Counted from the first letter of the stretch, positions 1 to 5,073 are shown. The stretch is DNA of 5,073 bases from Clostridia bacterium (GCA_017407885.1 JAFQVU010000059.1:1-5073), one strand, 5' to 3'. Notes: generated by a model from the sequence alone, not told the origin. Made by a program: numbers and translations.

Positions 1-104
1 GATACAGCAGGAGCGGAGATGTTCAATTGCTCCGCAAGTTCTTCTTGCGTGAGGTTATGTTCTTTTCGCAGACGTTTAATGATTTGCCCCATTGTTTCTG
101 TCAT
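1..104 (-). CDS. XRE-family HTH regulator, N-terminal fragment (runs off left edge)
   Basis: Reading leftward from the ATG at 104-102, 34 codons are visible before the window ends. They begin MTETMGQIIKRLRKEH and continue with LTQEELAEQLNISAPAVS (residues 18-35), the first helices of a Cro/C1-type helix-turn-helix. The start is supported by a strong ribosome binding site, GGAGGT at 117-112, seven bases before the ATG. An XRE N-terminus of this kind implies DNA binding, probably transcriptional control. What follows the HTH is unseen, so it could be a short repressor, an antitoxin or a TPR regulator. The HTH closely resembles that of the regulator at 642-1754, but this gene lies outside the inferred mobile element. 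Before that insertion it would have been the next leftward gene after parB. The family call is firm; the specific function is unknown. Confidence 0.85.
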   Translation of the reverse strand, partial: MTETMGQIIKRLRKEHNLTQEELAEQLNISAPAV

Positions 105-119
105 ATAGATTACCTCCAA

Positions 120-140
120 TTCACTATTCATTATTCATCA
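120..140. repeat. Three imperfect 7-bp tandem repeats
   Basis: TTCACTA TTCATTA TTCATCA, at 120-126, 127-133 and 134-140, sit directly upstream of the ribosome binding site of the leftward XRE gene. A related five-unit array lies at 2986-3020, upstream of parB. Function is unknown. They may be slippage-prone spacer DNA or the edge of a dispersed repeat family. Confidence 0.55.
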
Positions 141-190
141 CCATCCCCCATTTCTGACTCCGCCGTTTTTCATCAATGCAGTAAACTTAA

Positions 191-203
191 GAAATAAAAG
201 CGC
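191..203 (-). other. Distal arm and T-tract of the split parB terminator
   Basis: Read on the minus strand this is GCGCTTTTATTTC. Joined to one copy of CCCTTATGC and to 1919-1930, it forms a hairpin: CGC pairs with GCG, flanked by A-rich and T-rich arms, with a T-rich 3' tail. It looks like the promoter-distal half of the terminator that originally followed parB and is now about 1.7 kb away from the other half. The pairing is read from the sequence; the terminator role is inferred. Confidence 0.5.
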
Positions 204-212
204 CCCTTATGC
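204..212. repeat. Left 9-bp target-site duplication
   Basis: CCCTTATGC directly abuts the left terminal inverted repeat. The identical nine bases in the same orientation abut the right one at 1910-1918. A perfect direct repeat exactly at the outer edges of an inverted-repeat pair is the usual scar of DDE-transposase insertion. Confidence 0.78.
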
Positions 213-271
213 CAATGTCATTCAGATAAGGTTGTGTAAGTTTAGATAAGGGTGAACTTTAGATTCGCCCC
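213..271 (+). repeat. Left terminal inverted repeat
   Basis: It aligns with the minus strand of 1852-1909. Bases 213-229 match at 16 of 17 positions, the next 13 bases at 7 of 13, TAGATAAG (243-250) matches completely, and ATTC plus a C-rich run (263-271) matches after a one-base length difference. The motif TTYAGATAA at 221 and 241 (20 bases apart) is a candidate transposase-binding repeat. Weaker copies lie at 258 and 286. Confidence 0.75.
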
Positions 272-277
272 TTTTTC
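248..277 (+). terminator. Intrinsic terminator inside the left transposon end
   Basis: AAGGGTGAA (248-256) pairs with TTCGCCCCTT (264-273), with one wobble pair and one bulged C, around a 7-base loop. TTTC follows, extending the T-run that begins in the stem. It faces rightward, but no rightward gene lies before it in the window. The likely role is to stop transcription entering the element from its left flank. It overlaps the terminal repeat, so part of the pairing could also reflect end sequence rather than RNA function. Confidence 0.55.
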
Positions 278-307
278 TGCAGCTGTTTAGATATGTATAA
301 AACTGCT

Positions 308-390
308 ACATACACCGAGCTGTCCGCTGAGGCGTAGTGACGCCGGGAAGATGCAACCGAAGTTCTTTGAAAGGTTCATCGTCCGAGTAA
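308..390 (+). ncRNA. Candidate structured RNA, class uncertain
   Basis: Two adjacent hairpins are directly visible. The first is GGCGT (331-335)/ACGCC (340-344) with a 4-base loop. The second is a longer stem: GATG-C-AACC (350-358) pairs with GGTT-CATC (373-380), leaving one bulged C, and is capped by TTC (363-365)/GAA (369-371). GGG at 345-347 can extend the second helix to CC at 383-384. CCGAG occurs on both sides (314-318 and 383-387). The block is G/C-rich and lies in otherwise AT-rich DNA with no reading frame. A weak -10-like TATAAA (296-301) precedes it. The layout, with a GGGAAG linker and an AACCGAA...AAGGTT helix, recalls from memory the Moco/Tuco riboswitch class, but no cofactor gene follows, so this is only a hypothesis. 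It may instead be a small RNA of the element. Strand is inferred from the loop and linker style. Confidence 0.42.
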
Positions 391-570
391 AAATATTCTT
401 AAAAACAGGCGTTTTAAGGCATTTAAGGGCAAAAACAAGTGCTTATATCCGAAATGCTTTATAGAAATATAAAAGTTTTATGTATAAGAATTTTTATATG
501 TTATGCTGTGAATATATAGTATAAATTGATAATTCAAGCGAAACTATAATTTATATACACGAATGCTGCC

Positions 571-599
571 TTGCGGAAATATAATTTGCTTGGTATAAT
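571..599 (+). promoter_or_regulatory. Sigma-A-type promoter of the XRE-TPR gene
   Basis: TTGCGG (571-576) and a perfect TATAAT (594-599) are 17 bases apart, and TGG directly before the -10 makes an extended -10. Transcription would start near 606, giving a leader of about 36 bases. The structured-RNA candidate upstream therefore lies outside this transcript. AT-rich imperfect dyads just upstream (519-527 with 548-558) could be operator sites, but this is weak. Confidence 0.75.
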
Positions 600-630
600 A
601 TATTCAACGGTACCGGAATATAAGTTTTGA

Positions 631-635
631 AGGAG
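631..635 (+). promoter_or_regulatory. Ribosome binding site deciding the XRE-TPR start
   Basis: AGGAG ends six bases before the ATG at 642. An in-frame TTG at 627 would place this site inside the coding sequence, so the ATG is preferred. Confidence 0.8.
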
Positions 636-641
636 AATTGT

Positions 642-1754
642 ATGTCAATAGGTTCTACGATTAAACAATTGCGCCGTGAAAACGATATGACGCAGGAACA
701 GCTTGCAGACCTTCTCGGCCTCACATCGGCTGCTGTATCAGGTTGGGAATGTGACAGAAATGCACCTGATATCAGCCAGATTCCTCTTTTGTCTCATATT
801 TTCGGTGTATCCGCGGACACTCTGCTCGGAATCGATCTCTCCGCACAGGAAGAAAAAATCGATGAAATTATCGTTCAGGCCGCGAAACGGTCTGCAAAAG
901 AAGCTGTCGAAGTATATAGGCTTGGACTTGCGGAATTTCCGGCATCTTACAAACTGATGCTGAGGCTGGCAGATGCACTTGATTACAGAGATGAACCCGA
1001 TACTTATGATGTTCGGCTTAAAGAAAGTATTGCGCTATATGAAAAAGTTCGCGAAGGTACAAAAGACGCATATCTGAAAAATTATGCCGACGGCAGATTG
1101 TGCGGTATCTATATCCGTCAGGGGAAACGGACTGAAGCGCTGAAAATTGCTGAAAGTGTGCCAAAGTTCATGTATTCCCATGACGAACTTGAAAAGATGG
1201 TCGCTCAGGGAATAGAGCGAATCTATAATATGCATCACAGCATCCAATGTAATTTTGCTTCACTCTGCGATGACATTTACTTTTTCTCTATGCAACAGGT
1301 TGACGGAAAGATGTATTTTTCACATGAGCAGGCGATTGCAATGCTTGAGAAGATTCCGAAACTGTACGAAATATTTTATGAAAATGGAGATTTCTTTGAT
1401 CAGGGATGGATCATTGCATGGTCATACGCACGGATGGCTGAACATTTCGCGGAGATGGGCAATGCTGAGAGCACACTCCGATGTGCCAATGCCGCAGTGC
1501 ACTATGCGAAAAAAACAGACGAATATGCGATCGGGCTGGAAAACGGTTCATATGGAATATCTGATGTGTGGGATTATCCGCAACTTCCAAAAGATAAAAG
1601 ACACACATCCATTCTGGCATCGCCCGAATATGATTACCCAACCACCACATTTTGGTTTTCTTTTGACGAAGAAACGCACACTGACCGCGTAAAGAAAGAT
1701 TTTTCTCATGAGAGATTTGACTTTGTAAGAGATGAACTGACAAAGCTGATTTAA
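642..1754 (+). CDS. XRE-family HTH regulator with TPR-like C-terminal domain (element cargo)
   Basis: The protein has 370 residues. Residues 3-63 form a Cro/C1-type DNA-binding domain, with the helix-turn-helix around MTQEQLADLLGLTSAAVSGWE (16-36). About 75-300 is an all-helical region whose repeating A/G/Y/L pattern fits tetratricopeptide-like repeats, for example 150-171 and 257-290. The end is aromatic and acidic (residues 328-370). No signal peptide or membrane segment is seen, so it is cytosolic. XRE-TPR proteins in Firmicutes are transcriptional regulators, and some, such as the PlcR/Rgg types, sense peptides; whether this one has a ligand is unknown. It is monocistronic, with its own promoter (571-599) and terminator (1767-1811). 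It is the only gene in the inferred transposon and could regulate itself, host genes or the missing transposase. The frame is intact and the start is set by AGGAG at 631. The family is confident; targets are unknown. Confidence 0.9.
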   Translation: MSIGSTIKQLRRENDMTQEQLADLLGLTSAAVSGWECDRNAPDISQIPLLSHIFGVSADTLLGIDLSAQEEKIDEIIVQAAKRSAKEAVEVYRLGLAEFPASYKLMLRLADALDYRDEPDTYDVRLKESIALYEKVREGTKDAYLKNYADGRLCGIYIRQGKRTEALKIAESVPKFMYSHDELEKMVAQGIERIYNMHHSIQCNFASLCDDIYFFSMQQVDGKMYFSHEQAIAMLEKIPKLYEIFYENGDFFDQGWIIAWSYARMAEHFAEMGNAESTLRCANAAVHYAKKTDEYAIGLENGSYGISDVWDYPQLPKDKRHTSILASPEYDYPTTTFWFSFDEETHTDRVKKDFSHERFDFVRDELTKLI

Positions 1755-1766
1755 GCAAATAAAATC

Positions 1767-1811
1767 GCCCGCATTACCAGATTCTCACTGTTGATGCGGG
1801 CAATTATTTTT
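1767..1811 (+). terminator. Intrinsic terminator of the XRE-TPR gene, probably bidirectional
   Basis: GCCCGCAT (1767-1774) and ATGCGGGC (1794-1801) form a perfect 8-bp stem around a 19-base loop, followed by AATTATTTTT. On the minus strand the same stem is followed by GATTTTATTT, so it could also stop leftward transcripts from parB. It starts 12 bases after the gene's stop codon. Confidence 0.85.
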
Positions 1812-1851
1812 ATGATACAGCTTTTTAATACACACTCAATTGAATCTATTA

Positions 1852-1909
1852 GGGGGGAATGCGGTATTGGGCTTATCTATACTTGTACCGCGTTATCTAA
1901 ATGACATTG
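1852..1909 (-). repeat. Right terminal inverted repeat
   Basis: On the minus strand it begins CAATGTCATTTAGATAA (1909-1893), has TAGATAAG at 1879-1872 and ends in ATTC plus a C-run. These match the left end at the same offsets, apart from one one-base length difference. It also contains its own dyad, GCGGTA (1861-1866)/TACCGC (1886-1891), which has no T-tract. Confidence 0.75.
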
Positions 1910-1918
1910 CCCTTATGC
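1910..1918. repeat. Right 9-bp target-site duplication
   Basis: CCCTTATGC is identical to and in the same orientation as 204-212, and directly follows the right terminal repeat. The match ends exactly at nine bases, because the neighbouring positions on both sides differ. Confidence 0.78.
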
Positions 1919-1930
1919 AGCGTTCTTTTT
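1919..1930 (-). other. Proximal arm of the split parB terminator
   Basis: Read on the minus strand this is AAAAAGAACGCT, starting about 31 bases after the parB stop codon. It can pair with GCGCTTTTATTT (203-192) once the element and one duplicated CCCTTATGC are removed. The rebuilt hairpin has only three G/C pairs at its core plus A/T pairs, so it would be a modest intrinsic terminator. Confidence 0.5.
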
Positions 1931-1961
1931 ACCCTTACTTAATCCGATACCATTGCATCCC

Positions 1962-2939
1962 TCACTTATCGCTAACCTCGTACCGCTTCGGCACCACAAT
2001 AACCACCTCCACCGCGTCATCGGTCTCACGCCGCGCACAGTCAATATCGATCCCGGCATCGCGCACCGTTTCAACCGCGCGGTCGATGGTATTGTACAGC
2101 ACCCGTATATCCTTAAGCACAAGCTTACGCCGCACCGACATACGCACGCTTTCCTCATGCCTGATCACACGATCGATGTACTGCTCGGTCGCCGCCACGG
2201 TAAGCTCGCGTGAGATCACCACATTCAGCGCCGCAATACGCTCCTCGGGAGTTGACAGCCGCAGCAGTGCACGGGCATGGCGTTCGCTCAGTCCATTGTC
2301 GAGGATCAGCCGCCGCTCGGGTTCGGTCAGGCGCAGTATACGCAGCTTGTTCGCCACATACGACTGACTTGACGACAGATGCTCCGCCGCCTGCTCCTGC
2401 GTGAGTGAGTACACATCGATAAGCGACGCGATCGCACCTGCCTGCTCGAATATGTTCAGCTTCTCGCACTGGATGTTCTCGATCATCGCAAGCTCGGCAC
2501 TGCGGCGGTCGTCGGCTTCGATTATGATACACGGTACCTTTGTCAGTCCGGCGATCCTTGCAGCCATCAGCCGCCGTTCACCTGCGATAAGCTCGTACCG
2601 TCTGCGGTCAATGACGTCCGACACCGAACCTTCACATGATACGAGGAGGTCCCGCTGTGCATACAAGGCAAGCGGCATATCACAGACATCGGCACCGAAA
2701 GAAGAAACTGAAGAAACGGTGCCGCCGCTGTCATATCCGGAGACGGCTCGGACGGTCACAGGCTGCAATATGCCATAACAGCGGATACTGTCCGCCAGCC
2801 TTGTCATGGCCTCTCCCTCGAAATTTTTACGCGGTTGTGAGGGATTGGGAGAGATGGAGTTAATATCAATCATAAAAATCCGTCCGGTCGTGTTGGCTCT
2901 CACCGGGTCCGGACGGCGGAATAAACTTACAGCATTCAT
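1962..2939 (-). CDS. noc: ParB/Noc-family chromosome-binding protein
   Basis: The protein has 325 residues. ParB and Noc proteins are CTP-dependent DNA clamps that act in chromosome segregation or nucleoid occlusion. The N-domain has PNPSQPRK (31-38), GILQP (56-60), the CTP-site motif GERR (120-123) and an ENIQ motif (154-157). A helix-turn-helix spans about 179-204 (LTQEQAAEHL...QSYVANKLRIL), and the C-terminal part (270-325) fits the dimerisation domain of Noc-like proteins. QSYVANKLRILRL and adjacency to rsmG favour Noc over Spo0J, since B. subtilis also has rsmG next to noc, but function is inferred. Two oddities stand out. About 48 extra residues (66-113) lie before YELIAGERR, and the usual arginines after GERRx and ENIQ are M125 and C158. 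The ATG at 2939 has GAGGT (2952-2948) eight bases upstream and begins MNAVSLFRR, possibly a membrane-binding helix as in Noc. The longer start at 3002 lies in a tandem repeat. Confidence 0.88.
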   Translation of the reverse strand: MNAVSLFRRPDPVRANTTGRIFMIDINSISPNPSQPRKNFEGEAMTRLADSIRCYGILQPVTVRAVSGYDSGGTVSSVSSFGADVCDMPLALYAQRDLLVSCEGSVSDVIDRRRYELIAGERRLMAARIAGLTKVPCIIIEADDRRSAELAMIENIQCEKLNIFEQAGAIASLIDVYSLTQEQAAEHLSSSQSYVANKLRILRLTEPERRLILDNGLSERHARALLRLSTPEERIAALNVVISRELTVAATEQYIDRVIRHEESVRMSVRRKLVLKDIRVLYNTIDRAVETVRDAGIDIDCARRETDDAVEVVIVVPKRYEVSDK

Positions 2940-2985
2940 AGTATTACACCTCATAGACTTTAAGGAAACGACCTCTGCAGATCGC

Positions 2986-3020
2986 CATTCCTCATTCCTC
3001 ATTTATCATTTATCATTTAT
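2986..3020. repeat. Five 7-bp tandem repeats upstream of parB
   Basis: Two units of CATTCCT (2986-2999) are followed by three of CATTTAT (3000-3020), all in exact register. A perfect 14-base palindrome, TTTATAATTATAAA (3016-3029), overlaps the end and contains a -10-like TATAAT on the minus strand, but no good -35 is seen. Copy number may vary between strains. Confidence 0.8.
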
Positions 3021-3029
3021 AATTATAAA

Positions 3030-3067
3030 CGCCTCCCGTATTTCCCGCATGAGAATTATAGGAGGCG
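3030..3067 (-). terminator. Probable terminator of the typA-rsmG unit
   Basis: CGCCTCC and GGAGGCG (3030-3036 and 3061-3067) form a perfect 7-bp stem around a 24-base loop. On the minus strand TTTATAATTAT follows. It lies about 64 bases after the rsmG stop. The loop is long and the T-tract interrupted, so an attenuator or incomplete terminator allowing read-through to parB is possible. Confidence 0.55.
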
Positions 3068-3130
3068 AATATTATTATATTTCAGAAAGTGTCGTGCATT
3101 ATGAACGTCTAAAATCCGTAAGATGGCAGC

Positions 3131-3835
3131 TTAAAGCGGCTTTTTGGAAATCTTAGCCCAATCGCGCGGGTAAGTTGTGGGGCACGGAGTGATTTTTTGT
3201 ATCATTATCACGGAGTGTTTTATTTCGTCGGTGCCGTCGCGCAGTACCGCTTCGGTATTTCCCGTTATTTCTCCGCCGAGTTTTATGACCGCATTTTTCG
3301 CGGCTTCAAGTTCAGCGGTACATTCGCCGTTTTTCATGGCGATAAATTTCCCGCCGACCCTGATAAGCGGCAGACACAGCTCGCAAAGCATCCGCATTTC
3401 GCATACTCCGCGCGCCACTGCAATGTCAAACTTCTCGCGGTACTTATCGTCACGGCCGACTTCCTCAGCTCTTGCACACAGCGTGGTAATATTTGTAAGT
3501 CCCACACTTTTGGCGTGATTTTCGATGAAGCGTAACTTCTTCTGAGTCGAGTCAAGCGAGGTGACCTTTACATCACGCCGAACGACCGCGATCGGAAGTG
3601 ACGGAAATCCGCCGCCGCAGCCTACGTCGATAACCGATGCACCCTCATCAAGACAGGGCATCAGCGTCAGGCTGTCGATGATATGACGTAACCAGACGCC
3701 CTCAGTATCGCGGATGGCGGTGAGGTTTACCATCTTATTGTACTCAAGCATATCATCGGCAAGATAGCACAGGTCATCGGCAAATTCCGAAAACCGCTCC
3801 ATGCCGTTGAGCGCAAGCAGTTCGTTAAACTCCAT
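3131..3835 (-). CDS. rsmG: 16S rRNA (guanine-527-N7)-methyltransferase RsmG (GidB)
   Basis: The protein has 234 residues, about the usual family length. RsmG is a cytosolic SAM-dependent enzyme that methylates N7 of G527 in 16S rRNA; in other bacteria its loss gives low-level streptomycin resistance. Visible family features in order are YNKMVNLT (32-39), RHIIDSL (50-56), the SAM-binding glycine loop DVGCGGGFPSLPIA (70-83), the acidic second strand SLDSTQKKLRFIE (93-105), VARG (140-143, where VSRA-like is common), GGKFIAMKN (161-169) and the C-terminal YPRDWAKISKKPL (222-234). The ATG at 3835 follows the typA stop codon by two bases and has no clear Shine-Dalgarno, so translational coupling to typA is likely. 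It is transcribed with typA, with a probable terminator at 3067-3030. Confidence 0.95.
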   Translation of the reverse strand: MEFNELLALNGMERFSEFADDLCYLADDMLEYNKMVNLTAIRDTEGVWLRHIIDSLTLMPCLDEGASVIDVGCGGGFPSLPIAVVRRDVKVTSLDSTQKKLRFIENHAKSVGLTNITTLCARAEEVGRDDKYREKFDIAVARGVCEMRMLCELCLPLIRVGGKFIAMKNGECTAELEAAKNAVIKLGGEITGNTEAVLRDGTDEIKHSVIMIQKITPCPTTYPRDWAKISKKPL

Positions 3836-3837
3836 AA

Positions 3838-5073
3838 TTATTTGTTCTTGAGCTTTGCTTCAGCCTTGAGACGCAGCTGAGTGTTGAGTATCGACTTGCG
3901 CAGACGGATATTCTGCGGAGTAACTTCGATCAGCTCGTCGGGAGCGATAAATTCGATAGCTTCTTCAAGGCTCATTCTGCGAGGTGTAACAAGGCGGAGA
4001 GCTTCGTCCGCACCGGCAGAACGGATAGCGGTGAGGTGCTTCTTCTTACAAACATTTACAGCAATATCGTCCTGCTTCGGGTTTTCGCCAACGATCTGAC
4101 CTTCGTATACGGGTACGCCCGCACCGATGAACAGTTCACCGCGGTCCTGCGAGTTGAAGCAGCCGTAAGCTGTGGATTCGCCGTCTTCACTTGCAACCAG
4201 CGAACCGGTGTAACGGATGGTAACCGCACCGGAAACCGGCTTGTAGCTGTCGAATACCGAGGAGATGATACCTTCGCCGCGTGTATCTGTCATGAACGCG
4301 GAACGGTAACCGATAAGACATCTGGTCGGAATCAGGTATTCAAGGCGCTGACGTGAGCCGTGCAGACCCATTTCCTGAAGTTCACCGTGACGTGCGCCTA
4401 GTTTTTCCATAACTGCGCCGACATATGCTTCGGGAACGTCGATAACTACCTTTTCAACCGGCTCCAATTTCTGACCGGTAACTTCGTCTGTCTTGTAAAG
4501 CACGCGAGGAGAAGATACGCAGAGTTCGTAACCCTCACGGCGCATATTTTCTATAAGGATGGAGAGCGACATTTCACCGCGGCCGGCTACACGGAATTCT
4601 TCGGTAGTCTCGCCGTCCTGAACGCGCAGAGATACGTCACGGAGAAGCTCCTTGTACAATCTTGCTCTGATCTGACGCGAGGTGACATACTTACCTTCAC
4701 GGCCTGCAAACGGGCTTGTGTTGACCGAGAATGTCATTTCGAGAGTAGGTTCGCCGATCTTGACAAAGGGCAGCGGAGTGGGATCGAGCGGCGAAGCAAC
4801 GGTGTCGCCGATGTTGATATCTTCGGCACCCGAGAAAGCGACGATATCGCCGACAGTAGCCTTTTCAACCGGAGTACGGCGCAGACCGTCGAACTGGTAC
4901 ATCGAAACGATGCGTGTCTTGCGCGGAGCTACATCGGGAGTGAAGTAGTTTATGAGCATTACGTCCTTGTTGATTTCAAGCGAGCCGCGTTCGATGCGTC
5001 CGATACCGATACGGCCTACATAGTCGTTGTAGTCGATGGACGAAACGAGCATCTGGAGTTCGCCGTTTTCATC
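3838..5073 (-). CDS. typA: Ribosome-associated GTPase TypA/BipA, C-terminal part (runs off right edge)
   Basis: The last 411 residues are visible; family members have about 610, so roughly 200, including the GTPase domain, lie beyond the window. The frame stays open to base 5073 (DENGELQ before MLVSSIDYNDYVGRIGIGRIERG), so the ATG at 5052 is internal. TypA is a translational GTPase related to EF-G that helps 50S assembly and stress or cold adaptation. The part seen has the beta-barrel domain II (start to about 105), then an EF-G-like domain with GRGEMSLSILIENMRREGYE, where many TypA proteins have GRGELHLS, then the EF-G-like domain V and the TypA-specific C-terminal domain with VNVCKKKHLTAIRSAGADEALRL and NIRLRKSILN. 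It ends in a lysine-rich tail (KAEAKLKNK). It is the upstream partner of rsmG, two bases apart. Confidence 0.95.
   Translation of the reverse strand, partial: DENGELQMLVSSIDYNDYVGRIGIGRIERGSLEINKDVMLINYFTPDVAPRKTRIVSMYQFDGLRRTPVEKATVGDIVAFSGAEDINIGDTVASPLDPTPLPFVKIGEPTLEMTFSVNTSPFAGREGKYVTSRQIRARLYKELLRDVSLRVQDGETTEEFRVAGRGEMSLSILIENMRREGYELCVSSPRVLYKTDEVTGQKLEPVEKVVIDVPEAYVGAVMEKLGARHGELQEMGLHGSRQRLEYLIPTRCLIGYRSAFMTDTRGEGIISSVFDSYKPVSGAVTIRYTGSLVASEDGESTAYGCFNSQDRGELFIGAGVPVYEGQIVGENPKQDDIAVNVCKKKHLTAIRSAGADEALRLVTPRRMSLEEAIEFIAPDELIEVTPQNIRLRKSILNTQLRLKAEAKLKNK

Larger units (their letters stand above)
213..1909. mobile_element. Non-autonomous transposon-like element carrying an XRE-TPR regulator
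   Basis: The interval is bounded by inverted terminal repeats. The left end reads CAATGTCATTCAGATAA on the plus strand, and the right end reads CAATGTCATTTAGATAA on the minus strand. After a 13-base less conserved spacer, TAGATAAG recurs at both ends, and an ATTC-plus-C-run block follows. Perfect 9-bp direct repeats flank it. Inside are one complete regulator gene, a possible structured RNA, a hairpin terminator at the left end and a terminator behind the gene. There is no transposase or recombinase reading frame, so mobility would need an enzyme supplied in trans. A 9-bp duplication fits several DDE families, for example IS4- or IS256-like; the family cannot be fixed from here. The cargo gene is visibly more AT-rich than the neighbouring parB: by hand count, 21 G/C in 1021-1080 against 38 in 2221-2280. 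Excision would restore a compact parB 3' end. An alternative is a decayed autonomous element whose transposase was replaced. Confidence 0.75.

Noticed and set aside
627..641. TTG start at 627 for the XRE-TPR gene
   Set aside because: It would place the AGGAG ribosome binding site inside the coding region; the ATG at 642 has ideal spacing.
1858..1894. GCGGTA/TACCGC dyad as a terminator
   Set aside because: No T-tract on either strand; it is better explained as part of the right transposon end.
213..1909. Transposase or recombinase gene within the element
   Set aside because: Only the regulator forms a convincing reading frame; nothing shows DDE, serine or tyrosine recombinase features.
1840..2367. 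Rightward 175-residue reading frame opposite parB
   Set aside because: Serine/arginine-rich composition typical of a shadow frame on the antisense strand of a GC-rich gene; it also crosses the right transposon end.
2155..2532. Other overlapping frames within parB, rsmG, typA and the XRE gene
   Set aside because: They lie inside well-supported genes in other frames and show no recognisable domain or start signals.
2940..3002. N-terminal extension of parB starting at ATG 3002
   Set aside because: The added codons come from the heptamer repeat and look unlike ParB; no ribosome binding site is seen, while 2939 has GAGGT at eight bases.
5050..5052. ATG at 5050-5052 as the typA start
   Set aside because: The frame continues to the window edge with typical TypA residues, and the protein would lack its GTPase domain.
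1..5073. CRISPR array, tRNA or rRNA gene, parS site
   Set aside because: No repeat-spacer pattern, cloverleaf, rRNA segment or TGTTNCACGTGAAACA-like palindrome was found by eye on either strand.

Overview
The window looks like a chromosomal piece of an anaerobic Firmicute of class Clostridia, most likely Ruminococcus/Oscillospiraceae-like. This rests on protein style: a Noc/ParB homologue beside rsmG and typA, and XRE-TPR regulators of a type that is abundant in those genomes. It is an inference without a database search.

The right part (1962-5073) is housekeeping and reads leftward: typA/bipA (C-terminal two thirds only; the gene runs off the right edge), rsmG two bases after it, a probable rsmG terminator and a 7-bp tandem repeat, then a Noc-type ParB gene.

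The left part (1-1961) is accessory. The main observation is that 213-1909 has the anatomy of a transposable element. Its two ends are inverted copies of one sequence: 16 of 17 outermost bases match, a second conserved block lies at the same offset, and similarity continues for about 59 bases. The same nine bases, CCCTTATGC, abut both outer edges (204-212 and 1910-1918), as expected for a target-site duplication. The 1,697-bp element encodes no transposase. It carries one XRE-TPR regulator gene (642-1754) with its own promoter and terminator, a stretch with the folding potential of a structured RNA (about 308-390), and a terminator-like hairpin just inside its left end. It therefore looks like a non-autonomous transposon with a regulator as cargo.

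Removing the element and one copy of the nine bases rebuilds a hairpin followed by a T-rich tract, about 30 bases after the parB stop codon. The element seems to have landed in the loop of the parB terminator, and its own terminator, T-rich on both strands, may replace the lost one. Beyond the element, at the left edge, begins a second leftward XRE gene whose N-terminus resembles the cargo regulator.
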